Source: Cymbomonas tetramitiformis
Lineage: Eukaryota; Chlorophyta; Pyramimonadophyceae; Pyramimonadales; Pyramimonadaceae
Direction of reading: 5' to 3'
DNA: 64,000 nucleotides
Assembly: GCA_001247695.2 (NCBI GenBank)
Contig: LGRX02024627.1
Coordinates: 1 to 64,000 of the forward strand
Below are positions 1 through 10,524 of this stretch, piece by piece. A program made the translations under genes and the position numbers. Below the pieces are notes generated by a model that ran no database searches, was not told where the DNA came from, and saw only the letters and a program-made list of their open reading frames with translations. Each line of letters opens with the position of its first letter. Position 1 is the stretch's first letter.

Positions 1-1121
1 TGCCGATCAAAGACGACACGGGACTTCCCCTTGCCCTTGCCCTTGCCGGTTCTCTGCTTCCCTTTACCGCCTGCCTTACCACCCTTGCGGGGAAAGACTC
101 CTGCACGGTACCCAGAGCCAATCCCCTTAAAAGGATTAGAGCGACGAGGCGGAATGTACTGACGGGATGAGGAGCGGTCAGGGACTCCCCTGCGGCCATG
201 TGCACCACGGCTTCCGCCGTGATGCGAACCTGCATCATTATAGAAAGCAGCCGTTAGTGGTGACTTGAGTTTCGTCCCCGCGTTCCTGTGCACTGCCCGT
301 GTCTCACGGAAACAGGTCAGCAAGGAAAGCGAGGAGTTGGCATCGAGCTTCTCCTCTGTGTAGGCATCATGCACCGCCTTATAAAAGACGGGACAGATCC
401 TACGGAGAAACAGTGCAATCCGTGCTTTCTCGGAGATAGCAACGGTGCACCCAGGACCCAAGTCAGACTCAATGGTGTCCAGAGATGTCTGGAACACATC
501 AATGTAGTCTGCTGGATCCTGGCCAGCCCTCAAGTCCACTCTGTCACCAGCGAATAGGAAGTCCGCAGCGCTGAACTCCTCGTGATCGGGCACAACATGC
601 CTCACGAGATGAACGAGTGCGATCTTCCCATCCCCTGGGAAGAGTCTGTCAGCCTTGCGCAGGATACGCAAGGCGTCTCCTGCGCAGAGCGACTGAAGCA
701 GTTCCAGCAGCAGGAGATTCGCTTTCTGCGGAACCTCCAGACTGTGGTTCTGCAAGTCAAACATCAATGCCATCTTGGGGTGAACGAGTTTGAGCCTGGA
801 ATCGAGTTGCTCAACCAGGATGTCCAAGAGCACACGAGCATTTTTCTCGTTGCTAGTGAATTTCCAGGTTTTCGCAGACTCTCCAGGCTCAACACATTTT
901 CCCTTAATGACATTGAGCAATGCGTCAAACTCAGCCGGCTTGCGTAGGAGTTCCCACGCTAGATTGTTGCAGACTGTCATTTCTGATGTCTCCGGAGCAT
1001 CTGTCGACGTGGGCGTGCCATTTAGGGCACCAAATCTCAGCTGACGTTTTCTCGCCTCTGGGGGGTGAGTCAGCAGACGTCTCGGCAGCACCGGCGGAGT
1101 TGCGTACGGCGTGGAAGACAT
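1..1121 (-). CDS. gag: Ty1/copia-type gag, 5' part, runs off the window
   Basis: Reading the minus strand from an ATG at 1119-1121 gives about 373 codons open to base 1 without a stop. The N-terminal ~60 residues are Pro/Thr-rich. A helical stretch follows that looks like a Ty1/copia capsid, with EKNARVLLDILVEQLD near residue 85, a leucine-rich segment near 140 and QDPADYIDVFQTSL near 205. The last ~90 residues are very basic, Gly/Ser/Arg-rich and end in GKGKGKGKSR, which suggests RNA binding without a CCHC knuckle in the visible part. Codons are GC-rich compared with the flank. It is not close to the gag of elements A and B further on, so it belongs to another family. Protease and pol, if present, lie outside the window. 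Confidence 0.7.
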   Translation of the reverse strand, partial: MSSTPYATPPVLPRRLLTHPPEARKRQLRFGALNGTPTSTDAPETSEMTVCNNLAWELLRKPAEFDALLNVIKGKCVEPGESAKTWKFTSNEKNARVLLDILVEQLDSRLKLVHPKMALMFDLQNHSLEVPQKANLLLLELLQSLCAGDALRILRKADRLFPGDGKIALVHLVRHVVPDHEEFSAADFLFAGDRVDLRAGQDPADYIDVFQTSLDTIESDLGPGCTVAISEKARIALFLRRICPVFYKAVHDAYTEEKLDANSSLSLLTCFRETRAVHRNAGTKLKSPLTAAFYNDAGSHHGGSRGAHGRRGVPDRSSSRQYIPPRRSNPFKGIGSGYRAGVFPRKGGKAGGKGKQRTGKGKGKGKSRVVFDR

Positions 1122-1844
1122 GTCTAAATAATAATAAAAAAACTATAAGCAAGGCACACACTAGCAATCCCTAGCAGGGAATAACAAGCAAGCAAGCAAT
1201 CAAAATTCACAACAGGAGCACCAAGAGGGTGCCAAAAAGAGAAGAGGGAAGAAATCCTGTGATGCAAAACAACACAGTCAGCAGTTAGTGGCGATGAGGT
1301 GGAGAAGCTTGTCGTTCGGTCTTGCGTTTTGAAGTGTACTCGCGCGAGATTACTAGGGTCCCTACGGTTGATCAGGCCGTCCCAGGATTGTCCCAGTTAA
1401 TTGAAACGCTGAAACGGAACGGACGATTCCTCTCACTCACCACTACTTGCCTACTTAACTTCCATGATCTCTACTTGGCGCGCCCCTCTTGGCGCTTCCC
1501 TAAGCGTTTAGCCAACCATAATTGGCTCCTAGCCTAAGGTCGGTGGTGGGGCCAAACCTGCGAGAAGACCCACGTCAGTAAACAGACAGGTCAAACAGGA
1601 AGCACTGCAACGCTCAGGGTTTCGCACTCTCAGAACCTCTCTCAACATACAGAAGATATAATATATATAGTTCTAGTATGCTGAGTGTGATGCGAAATGA
1701 GCTAGTGTGCTCTGTCTCATCTGACAACCGAACTCAATCAGAGGAGATGACAATCAGGTCAGTGAAGTAGTCAGAGGTGTCGAGCCGTATCGGTGATGAC
1801 AGCGGTCAGGTCGAGTCGGTGATGACTGCGGTCATGACGGGTCG
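1122..1844 (-). other. Leader/LTR region upstream of the first gag, not delimited
   Basis: This stretch lies 5' of the minus-strand gag and should hold its leader and perhaps its LTR. A candidate LTR start is TGTTGAGAG at about 1645-1653 on the minus strand, beside an AT-rich tract (1660-1675). I could not find a matching LTR end or a clear primer-binding site. From about 1785 to 1850 the word GTCGGTGATGAC recurs three times as a short imperfect tandem repeat. Confidence 0.3.
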
Positions 1845-2864
1845 GTGATGACAACTCTGATGACTGAGCTCGGACTGAATGTCAACTCCAGCACGGCATC
1901 GGATGCACAACTTGCACAGGCACGACGGGATGCAAAGGAGCATTTATGGGCGCATGCAAAGATCATGCAATTAAAGGCGCCAACAAAGATGTTGACATTC
2001 AACATGCGGCTGGCGGTGGTGCATCTCTTCCGGCAAGAGCAGTTCTTAGGGGTGGTGGGAGCGGCAATGGAGATGTGGGTGGAGCGGGCCATTCAACGCG
2101 TTAAAGGTATTGTAAAAGAGGGGCGGATCAAGAACAGACCGGTTGAGGCCATTGTGAATGCGATGTGCGAGAAGTTGGCCCTGGAGGAATACGCCTTCAC
2201 GCACCCAGGCACGCGTGACTTGCACACGCTGGCCGAGAGGTGCTTTACACCTGCGGCGGGTCCTACAGGACCGTTGGGCGGTGTGCTGAGAGACCCGGAT
2301 GCAGATGCCGCCACCGCTCCCTGCTATTTCCTGGGTAGTGGCAGGCGGTTGTCCCCCAACGCACCCTGCCTCAACCGCATCCAGCCTCAGCTGCAGGCAA
2401 TGCTGACTCCGCAGCAGGACGCGGGGCAGCCCGGCAGTGAAATCACGGTGTACTTGTGGATGTCCCTGAACACGGAGGTGTTCACATCCTCACAGTACAC
2501 CAGAGCTGAGAAACGGGTATCCTACTACGTTTCTATCTGCGATGTGGGTTTGAGGGATCTACCAAGTGGAATATGGCTGCCTCCGGGGCGCCAGTATGCC
2601 AAGGTTCTGGCATATTACCTGGTGTCAGAGCCCGGAAGCAGGCGCGTGCTGTGCCGCTTGGCCCGGCTCGAGGCATACAAGGAGGTGGAGGATGCTTATC
2701 TGCTGAAGCATGGAATCACGGTAGTCGACAAGACAGACCCGGTGGAGCTACTGCTACCCTGTGCATACATCGGGACAAAGGCAATATTCTTCGAGCCAAC
2801 CAAAGATGATGCGCACTACCAAGTTGTGCACCTGGTGCGCGAGATCCGCACAGGAGTGTACTAA
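1845..2864 (+). CDS. Unrecognised 339-codon ORF
   Basis: An uninterrupted GC-rich ORF with balanced, non-repetitive amino-acid use, so it is probably real coding sequence. Another Met three codons further on is an equally good start, and the ATGs fall at the edge of a short tandem repeat. The N-terminal half is helical and basic (LWAHAKIMQLKAPTKML near residue 35). The C-terminal third is rich in aromatic and hydrophobic residues, with GIWLPPGRQYAKVLAYYLV near 245 and YQVVHLVREIRTGVY at the end. No signal peptide or membrane segment is seen. I do not recognise the family. The all-transposon neighbourhood makes a transposon-borne protein likely, but that is inference. The stop is followed by a GC-rich hairpin (about 2867-2897). 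Confidence 0.5.
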   Translation: MMTTLMTELGLNVNSSTASDAQLAQARRDAKEHLWAHAKIMQLKAPTKMLTFNMRLAVVHLFRQEQFLGVVGAAMEMWVERAIQRVKGIVKEGRIKNRPVEAIVNAMCEKLALEEYAFTHPGTRDLHTLAERCFTPAAGPTGPLGGVLRDPDADAATAPCYFLGSGRRLSPNAPCLNRIQPQLQAMLTPQQDAGQPGSEITVYLWMSLNTEVFTSSQYTRAEKRVSYYVSICDVGLRDLPSGIWLPPGRQYAKVLAYYLVSEPGSRRVLCRLARLEAYKEVEDAYLLKHGITVVDKTDPVELLLPCAYIGTKAIFFEPTKDDAHYQVVHLVREIRTGVY

Positions 2865-3403
2865 AGCGGCGGCCGGCTGAGGTGCGACCGCCGCGAACAA
2901 CACAAACATACACAACGGCGAGGCCCGTTATGGTCCCAATGCGCCGGTCGAATGCATACATGCAGTACCGTTTCGATTTATGGGCCACGTGTTTAGCAAT
3001 CTTTCCTGAACTTGTGCTGGCATGGTGGATGGTTCGATGCAGGCGCCAACGCTGTATCCTCCTGGGCGATACCGAGTGGCTTTCTTGGCCTATATTGGAT
3101 GGAGAAGAGCAACGAGACAACCAGAGATCCGGCCGCCATACATCGTCATATCGTGCCCACCCTATGCACTTTATTTGTGCACACGCGCAGACCATCTGTT
3201 GCTCGGCTAGATAGAACACGGTATCCAGTTGCTCTGACACCATCTATGGTGAATCGTCTACGTACGTACGCTTGTAAGCTTTATTTATTGTTCCACTTGC
3301 TTGCATACATGTGTAGATTTAGGGTTTAGGGCTTCCTTTCTGCACCAATCCCGTGCCTGCATTTCGTATCCTCCTTACCGACACGTGTGCAAGTCCTTAG
3401 CCT
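2865..3403. other. No gene seen; short telomere-like word
   Basis: ORFs here overlap on both strands and look like chance. The only structure is ATTTAGGGTTTAGGGC at about 3316-3331, two adjoining units of the TTTAGGG plant/green-algal telomere repeat. Confidence 0.4.
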
Positions 3404-3642
3404 CAAAGCCAATCACATTCGAGCATATGTCATTTTGCTTAAGTGTCATAGGCTGGGGGATGTGACATCTGTCATTTTGCTTAAGTGACATAGGGTGGGG
3501 GATGTGACATCTGTCATTTTGCTTAAGTGTCATAGGGTGGGGATGTGACATCCGTCATTTTGCTTATGTCATAGGGTGGGGTGTGTGTCATCCGTCATTT
3601 TGCTTATGTCATAGGGTGGGGGATGTTTCATCGGTCATTTTG
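3404..3642. repeat. Minisatellite, unit about 40-45 bp
   Basis: Five to six imperfect copies of a unit built on GTCATTTTGCTTAAGTG followed by TCATAGGGTGGGG and ATGTGACATC. Later copies lose a few bases around CTTAAGTG, so unit length drifts. The array runs straight into the next, different minisatellite. Confidence 0.85.
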
Positions 3643-3833
3643 CACGCGCGGCGGGTCCCAACACGCGCGGCGGGTCCCAACACGCGCGGCGGGTCCCAAC
3701 ACGCGCGGCGGGTCCCAACACGCGCGGCTGGTCCCAACACGAGCGGCGGGGGCCAACACGCGCGGCGGGTCCCAACACGCGCGGCGGGTCCCAACATGCG
3801 CGGCGGGGGCCAACACGCGAGGCGGGTCCCACG
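3643..3833. repeat. 19-bp GC-rich minisatellite, about 10 units
   Basis: The unit is CACGCGCGGCGGGTCCCAA, repeated about ten times with few substitutions; units 6 and 9 carry GGGGG for GGGTC. Nineteen is not a multiple of three and the unit has no stop in any frame. All six frames therefore stay open, and each long ORF here translates into a 19-residue cyclic peptide. I treat these ORFs as artefacts. Confidence 0.95.
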
Positions 3834-6126
3834 ACATGCGCAGCGTACCGTGGGGGCTTTTAGTATTGCGAGTGATCCGACATGCGCCGCATGCGAAAAT
3901 TTTCAAATAGCGACATTGCTGATTCGTATGAAATGCACCATATTCGTTCTTTCACCCCCCCCCCCAAGACATTGCGATGTGATGTGCTGTCCCCCCCTGT
4001 GTAAGCGTGGGCAGCCCTGGGCAGGCACTTCATACAGCCTGAGTACCTGGAGGCCTTTGCTATGTGGTCGATTGAGGAGACTCGTTTCCCTGAATTTGCA
4101 CTGGACCACATTAGGCATCACCCCCTAGCTGATGTTGCCGGATTGCATTCGCCCATTTTCAATGTCGACCCTTGGCGTAGATGGCGTTGACAACGATCCT
4201 TATCCGCCTCGTACTTCTCCCTCGCGGCCTTGGTGTCGTCGTCATCCCGGGCGGTTGGCCGCATCTAACTAACAGCCTGATGGAGGAGTCAAAATCGGAC
4301 TCCTTCAATAGCGTTCGTCTTGCCGTCTTCTTTCTTGTCTCCATCTCGAAGAACGAGCCTATAGAGCGGATTGCTACTAGTCGGGATTCGTCTCGGTCGT
4401 AAGATTCGGAATAATTGTAATCGTTGTTTCCACCTTTCCAGGTGTGGCCATACGGTGCGAACCTGCGGAGTGGTGACGGCGGAATTCTCGATGTCGACGT
4501 CAACTAGTATCGCGGTTCTGCTCGGTGTCGGGGCAATTAGGCCGGACAATCGGTTCCGAGGAGGGGCCTCATCAAACAAAAGAATGCATCGCGGTACCAC
4601 CCGCCCAACGCGGCGCATCAAAGGTAACGGACCAGCATAATTCCCACGTGTAGACCGGACGCGCCCTTAAGCGCACCAGCGCAATGATGACGTGCGCACC
4701 ACTTTCCTCGTCAAAGGGGTCGTGGTGCGCGATGCGGTACCGTGGGAAGATGGCGTAGGCGTAGATGGAGTGTTTCCAGAGCGGGCCGCTCTGAGTGCGG
4801 CCGCGAGTCCAGATTGACGTACTTGAGACATGTTGAAAACAAAAATGAGAACGTCGGAGTAAGATACCGAAGTGGTAAATCAACCGAAAAACGTTGGTGA
4901 AGATGCGCGGAAAAGTTCCGGGAGATACGTGGCCGCAAAGAGATACGTGCGTAGATGCGTTGAAGCAGTTGTTGAAATAGATATACGTTGAAGATACGGC
5001 GCGGCCGAAGATACGAAGATGCGGATAGATACGGGAAATAGCCAAAGCACCGTTCACGAAAATACGTGGAACAGGCCGATAACCTCACGAAGAGTGTGAT
5101 ATATATATATATAGTTAAGATATCGTATAGTCACAGCTTCGGGAAACAGTCAGGAACGGGTGAAACGGCTAAGACAATTTGATAACACAATTACTCAGGG
5201 TTTTGTGTGTGTCGGATTGTCTGTCGGAGAGCATGTGTCAGACTGCAAGTGACACTCGCAGTGAGGGGTGACACAGAAAGGGGGTTGACTGTCAGTGACA
5301 CAAAGTCACCCCCTTCATGGCATTTTGATACTCTAAAAATCACAATCGGACGACTTTGACTTTTCGATTGGCGTCTCTACTAGAATGTACTGTATTATTT
5401 TGTCAATTTTCTAACCATTAAACCATGTGGGCGTTTCCACCCTGGCCATTTACGATGATGTTGCTACTATGGTTGGGCATACAGTAGTCCGGGACCCGAA
5501 AGGGTCCCACAAATACGATGGCAGCCTTCCTACCTACCCATGCACCGCCCCCTGGTGCGAGCAAAATTTCTCGCCAAAATAGGAGGAGAAGGGGATACAC
5601 TACAGTAGGGCTCTACAGTGACACAGGGGTGTCACCGTATCATAACAAAAACCACGCACCTCTGCTATATAAAACTGTGTCCGCTGTAGCTGCTTGTGCT
5701 TCTGCAAAAAAATGGATGCAGAGTGTTCAATGTACAGGGACAGCAGTGCGTGTCACAGAGGCAGGAAGCTATTTCCTCCAAGTAAGTTGTAAGTGATATG
5801 GCAGCGACGTTGCTATAACTGGCAAGAGTGTTTCTGTACAGGAGTATTCCGTTTGTCAAGAGCTCGTTCCTATTCCGCCTAAACTCGTGAAACATCTCGA
5901 TTACTTGCGATGGTGCCACGTATGTAACTCTCAAACGCCGGCAGGCGTGGTGGTGGACTGTCATTTTGAACGGCTTTGCAATTGAAATACTGTCGTGTTC
6001 ACAAGCAAGGTTGCCATTGGCTATACAAGAAGATGACAAAAACCATGTGAACCTCTTGCGGGGAATTCGGCTCGGAAATAAGATACCTCAGAAATAAAAT
6101 ACTTTGAAGACAAATATATTTAAGCC
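3834..6126. other. No gene supported
   Basis: Only short overlapping ORFs are present. There is a C9 run at about 3955-3963 and a GAAGATACG-like word recurring between 4860 and 5045. A hairpin with arms GGGGGTTGACT and AGTCACCCCC lies at about 5281-5315, and a (TA)n tract at 5098-5112. CTATATAAAA at about 5667 could be a TATA element, but it is 450 bp upstream of the next gene. Confidence 0.4.
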
Positions 6127-8091
6127 ATGATGAAGGATAGTTCTCCAATTGACGCAGATACACTCAACGCTCCTACCAAATATTCCCTGGCATCTTCCTT
6201 GTATTACGAGGAACGACGCATTTTAGATAAACACTCTGGGAGGATTGCTGTTTCGGCGAGGTGTGTCCTATTATGTGTTGGCCTCCAACTCACTTTGCTG
6301 CATTCAAGTTCGGGGAAAGGAATATGAACTAGCAACAGGGAATTATATCGCTTCCTCGATAATATCCCGTGCCGAATTATCTTTGCGTGCTCACAACTGG
6401 TTTCTATCGCAGACCAAGTGGATATCGCCTATGTGGCCCTGGAACCGGGCTGGAGCACCTTGAGAAGTCGCCTGCACGGAAGCTTTGTGAGCTCTATCAA
6501 ATTCCGTGTTCTCGCCCGGATACCTCAACTGAGGCGACGAGCCCCAGGTGAAACCCGTCAGCGGCGAATCGGCTCGGACCTCCGCACGCAAACGGGATTC
6601 CGAGCGATATTTCAGGGAATCCAGGTTTTCTACAGCCGTGCATGTTATACTTTGCCAGCGCTCTAGTTCATCTACTGAAGCACCGTATCATGCATTCTTG
6701 TTGAGCTATCGCTAACTTTTGTAACCGAAACTCGGTAAGCCTTTAAGTATTCCCGTCCTTTACTCTGAAGATATCCGTGACAGCGTACTCTGGACTCGAA
6801 CAGTCATGGAATATCACTCGTTGACGGCCTCATATTTCTGACTTGCTTACCGGACTCTCGAGCTTTACTTTTACAGGAGAGGCCTTAAAAAAGAGACGCC
6901 TATCTGTGACCCGGACGTTTTGGACAACTTGGCGGAGTTGGAGCCTGACCCTCGTCAGCGTGAGAGCAAGCTCAAAATGCCCCCATCTCAGTTGAACCCA
7001 AGGCCAACCAGTGCCCGTGACTCTCCTTCGATCTCCCATAAGCCACTTCGTCCCAACTCGGCTGCCGCCAGGACCTTTAACACGTCCACCCCCACGGGTC
7101 CCAATAAACGAGATGGTAAGCTCATAGACCTCTTGGCTGCCTATTGGCAAATTTTCTCACTTCTTCTAAAGGCAGTTGCGACCACTTAACACGCATTTCT
7201 TTGACCACAAGCCACGGCCTCAGTGCGGCTGTATACAGAGGTGGCCGAAATCAGCGCATGACGACGTCAATATGGCTGCATCGATCCAAGTCTGGTAGCT
7301 TTCATTTTTCCAGCAGACTCAAGCAGGCAGCTCAACTGACCAACAGAACGAGGGCAGAGCTGAGGACGCAGTTATAGCACAAGTAGATATTGGAAATGAG
7401 GCTTGGGAGAGATGTGCCAGAGAGCTCTGAATGCCCCCTCATTTTGAAGCATCGGAGTGGCTGAGAGCTCTGAGACGCCCCTTGGTTTTAGTAAGTAAGC
7501 TTCGGCGTATGTGGCTAACAGCTCTTAGACCCCCTTCGTTTTTCAGGTGAGAACACTTCAATGGCACGGCGCGTTGATCCTTCCGTATCTAATGATGGAA
7601 GCACCCCGAACGTCGATAAGCCCAGGCCGGCATCCTGCAGGCCGCGGCCGGCAACATCTGGCCTCCCAACATACCGCGAGGCGTCGCTTATTCTAGAAGC
7701 AAGGAAGTGGCCAAGCAACGCTAGACCCGGGCCCAGGCCTGTGGGGCTGGAAGAGCCGTCTTCACGACCGAACTCTGCGAAAACGTCATATGCATTTGGC
7801 TCTTCGTTCAGGGGGACACCACCTCTTCGACCATCGAGCTCCTCGCGGCCGAGCTCTTGCCGAGCGCCACCCTCACGTGGCTGGTCTGCACACACGCAGG
7901 CATCTTCGGCCAAAAGCCGCATTTCCTCCGCTAAAAGCCACTCTTCCTCGGCCAAGAGCCGCGCTTCCTCCGCTGGCGCCAAGCGTGCAGTTCCTCAAAG
8001 CCACCGCCAGGCCAACGCAACGAACTGGTGGCGGAAGCACCACACGAGCACGTATGATGAAAACAAACTAGGTATCTCCAGAACTTTGTAG
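6127..8091 (+). CDS. Four-exon gene, Ser/Arg/Pro-rich protein with RPxSA repeats
   Basis: Model: exons 6127-6260, 6413-6547, 6877-7115 and 7547-8091. Each donor is GT (AG/GTGTGT, AG/GTGAAA, G/GTAAGC) and each acceptor is AG (CTATCGCAG, CTTTTACAG, GTTTTTCAG). Phases 2, 2 and 1 join into one frame of 350 codons plus stop. The N-terminus is MMKDSSPIDADTL. The rest is low-complexity and positively charged, with repeated RPTSAR, RPNSAA, RPNSAK and RPSSSS words. A C-terminal run of SSAKSR/SSAKSH repeats occupies about residues 285-315. No signal peptide or membrane segment is seen. Such RPxSA-rich disordered tails occur in cytoskeletal or ciliary proteins, but I do not recognise a family. AG/GTATCT near 8070 could be a further donor, in which case the gene continues. 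Confidence 0.7.
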
Positions 8092-8762
8092 CAGCCTGCA
8101 GCTTTCATGCCTGTGGGTCTTTGTGTTTGTGGGAACTGGTTCTGCAGGCTTACTTGCTCATCTGTACTTCGTTACATACGAGCTTGCGGTTATGTGTTGG
8201 CTCGTGGCGGTCGAGAGCTTTCAAAGTGAGCATAGCATCCTTTTCGTGTGTAGAAATATCGGCGACTTACATACGATATTCCAGATATAGGAGACTGTCT
8301 ACATCTAAGGCGTTCCTTTTACACATGCCTGTAACACATGCGGCAGGATAGCAGTGAAAGTGCCTTGTGGCTGCCATTTATGATCATAGGGCCTGGTTGT
8401 GCAGTATTGTCTCCTCAGTGTGAACGGGAATGGCAGCTTCGTGGGTTTGCCATGTCACACGTGTTAGCACAGGTCACACCGGTAGGGGGGTGGCATCAGT
8501 AAGCCGTGCCTGCATGTCGTGCCGCCATCTATTCTGCTATTTTGTGTGGTGTGCTAAAAAGAGATAGGACTTCCTCGGTGACTTTACACAAGAGCGATTG
8601 AAAGAATCGGAAGCAGTGCGCATCCAAGGAGCCTGCCCCCGTACCCAGCTCAGAGGATCAGTGTCTAGCACTGTACTAAACTGAACTCGAAATTGCTTGG
8701 TGACACTACTCAAAAGCATTGAAACAATCAGAGTCAGTCAGAGCAATGGTTTTCCGTTGTAC
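8092..8762. other. 3' flank of the Ser/Arg-rich gene; no feature seen
   Basis: There is no convincing ORF, repeat or RNA gene. It lies between the four-exon gene and the start of Repeat X copy 1. Confidence 0.4.
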
Positions 8763-9935
8763 TTATCCTTGAACCGATCTCTCTGGTACCAGATAGCCAC
8801 AGAGTGTTGGCTGCACTATGTATCCACGCCGGGGATCAAAGGATTCAGCACACACTTCGGTACACTTCTCCGGATTTTCTGGAGCTCGCAAGTGGAGAAC
8901 CCCCTACGCCTCACTGGGCCACCTGGGTGCCTCTGCGCCTGCACTGCCTGCGCACTGAAACCATTCCGCCTCTACACCCAACCATACACCCAACCTTCCC
9001 GAGCCGTCCCCCCACCACCAAGCCTGCGCTCAGAACCACCGCGCTGCCCCCTGCTTGCCCTAAAGTCGCGTCTTTGAAGAGCGGTGTCGACCTACAACAT
9101 GTCCCGTGCTCCAAAGGGATGTCCCAAGGGGCTGAGAATGATGGACTGAAGTGCTTCCTTCTGATATTGAGCGCCCGCCATCGAACCGCGCTGCAGCTTC
9201 CAACTCAACCGGTGCTGAAGCCTTGGTGCTGGACACCTGGCGGGTAAGCTACGATCTTGAGTGATACGCTCCACACTTGCACTTCAACTGCTGTTCTGCG
9301 CTGTTCCTACTCGGGAGGTCCCATCCCCACATACCCACATGTGTGTTCCGAGCCCTCCCAATGGCCAATGTTTCACCGGCCACCCGCCGCGTTCCCGACA
9401 ACCGTTTATCAGTGTTAGTTCCGGCACGGCCAGCATCGCCACATGGGCAGGCAAGCTGATGACACGCCGTATGTTGCCGTGCAACCTGTTGTAGATTTTT
9501 CGTCGCTGTCGGGATGGGCCCCCGGGCTCTGAGGGGCCCGGCATGTGTCAACTCCACCCATCATCCCTTCACCCGCACCTCGCTCAACACCCTCCCCACT
9601 AGCTCCCTCCGTGCCCACAGCCCCCTCAAGAAGCCGAGCCACCCGCCTGCTTGCCCCCATCAGATTGGCTACCCCTTCTTCGGCCAAGGCCATCGCCTGC
9701 ATTGGCGAGGCCCAGCTCAGCTCCTGTGTCTAAACCCTGCGCTGTGGGCTCGGCGGTGAGAAGGCATCCCCCTCTGCCAAGATATCCCGGGCGCTCAAAC
9801 GCTGAGACAAGGCCGCTAGGCTCGGTCCACCTGCGCCCACGGACACCTGCGTGGTACTCAGGCCCTGGTCCTCCACCGCCCGAAGATTCTCCGCTGCTTG
9901 CCGCACATCCTCCATACTCTCCAAGAGCCTTTGTG
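8763..9935 (-). repeat. Repeat X, copy 1 (degenerate retroelement-like coding repeat)
   Basis: This segment aligns by eye, segment after segment, with 9947-10497 plus 14547-15170. Matching anchors are GGGATCAAAGGATTCAGCA at 8833 and 10017, GTTAGTTCCGGCACGGCCA at 9414 and 14650, and CTCTCCAAGAGCCT near the far end of both. The coding-like frames are on the minus strand, alanine/glycine/arginine-rich, with an E-A-V-A-L-A-E-E-G-V-A-like motif around 9680. Frames are broken several times. The protein resembles the Repeat X ORF at 14.5-15.7 kb; its function is not recognised. Confidence 0.7.
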
Positions 9936-9946
9936 CGTGTGGGGCT

Positions 9947-10497
9947 TATCTTTGGACCGATGCTTTTGGCACCACGTAGCCGCAGAAGATGAGCTGCACT
10001 ATGCAACCACACCTGGGATCAAAGGATTCAGCATACACTCCTGGACACTTATCCGGATTTTCCTGGGCTCGCCTGTGAAGAATGTGACCCCCTAAGCCTT
10101 ACTGGGCCACCTGAGCCCTCTGCAACTGCATTGCCGGCGCACTGTTGTTGTGTCTTTAAAGCTGGTTCGCTTCTACCCCCCGAGGTGCTCGAGCCATACC
10201 ACCAAGCCTACGCTCAGGACCACCACCCTGCTCCCTGCCTGCCCTAAAGCCTGGTCTCAATAGAGCTTGTCCACCCACCACTCCGCCGGTATTCCCAAGG
10301 GCCGTCCGAGAATGATAAACCGAATTGGCTCCCATCTGATCTTGCGCACCCACCATTGATCTGCCCTTGCAATCCCTTACCCCCAACTCTATGGGACCGA
10401 AGCCCTTGCGCTGCCCTGCAAGGAAGCTGTGAACTTGAGCAATGCGCTCCGCACTTGCGCTGTACCTGTTGCTCTGCGCTGTTCCTACTTGCGTTTC
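9947..10497 (-). repeat. Repeat X, copy 2, distal part (left of copia element A)
   Basis: Copy 2 starts directly after copy 1 ends, so the two are tandem. It is cut at 10497/10498, where the 3' remnant of copia element A begins, and resumes at 14547. On the minus strand the words RSMVGAQDQMG and the copy 1 counterpart GSMAGAQYQKE are recognisably the same coding segment. Confidence 0.7.
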
Positions 10498-10524
10498 TGT
10501 TGGAATTCTATACAGGGTATTTCG
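10498..10524 (-). repeat. 27-bp remnant of the 3' LTR of element A
   Basis: TGTTGGAATTCTATACAGGG and the next 7 bases repeat exactly the 5' LTR end at 14136-14162. Beyond 10524 the sequence is internal protease-region sequence, so a deletion removed the rest of pol and most of the LTR. Confidence 0.85.

Noticed and set aside
3404..3833. CRISPR-like array
   Set aside because: The repeats are directly adjacent without unique spacers, and the genome is eukaryotic.
3581..4128. Long ORFs across the 19-bp minisatellite on both strands
   Set aside because: All six frames are open because the unit lacks stops and is not a multiple of three. The products are cyclic repeats with no other coding sign.
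4572..5088. Overlapping minus-strand ORFs of 161 and 125 codons
   Set aside because: Two frames overlap over recurring GAAGATACG words. Composition looks like a simple repeat more than protein coding.
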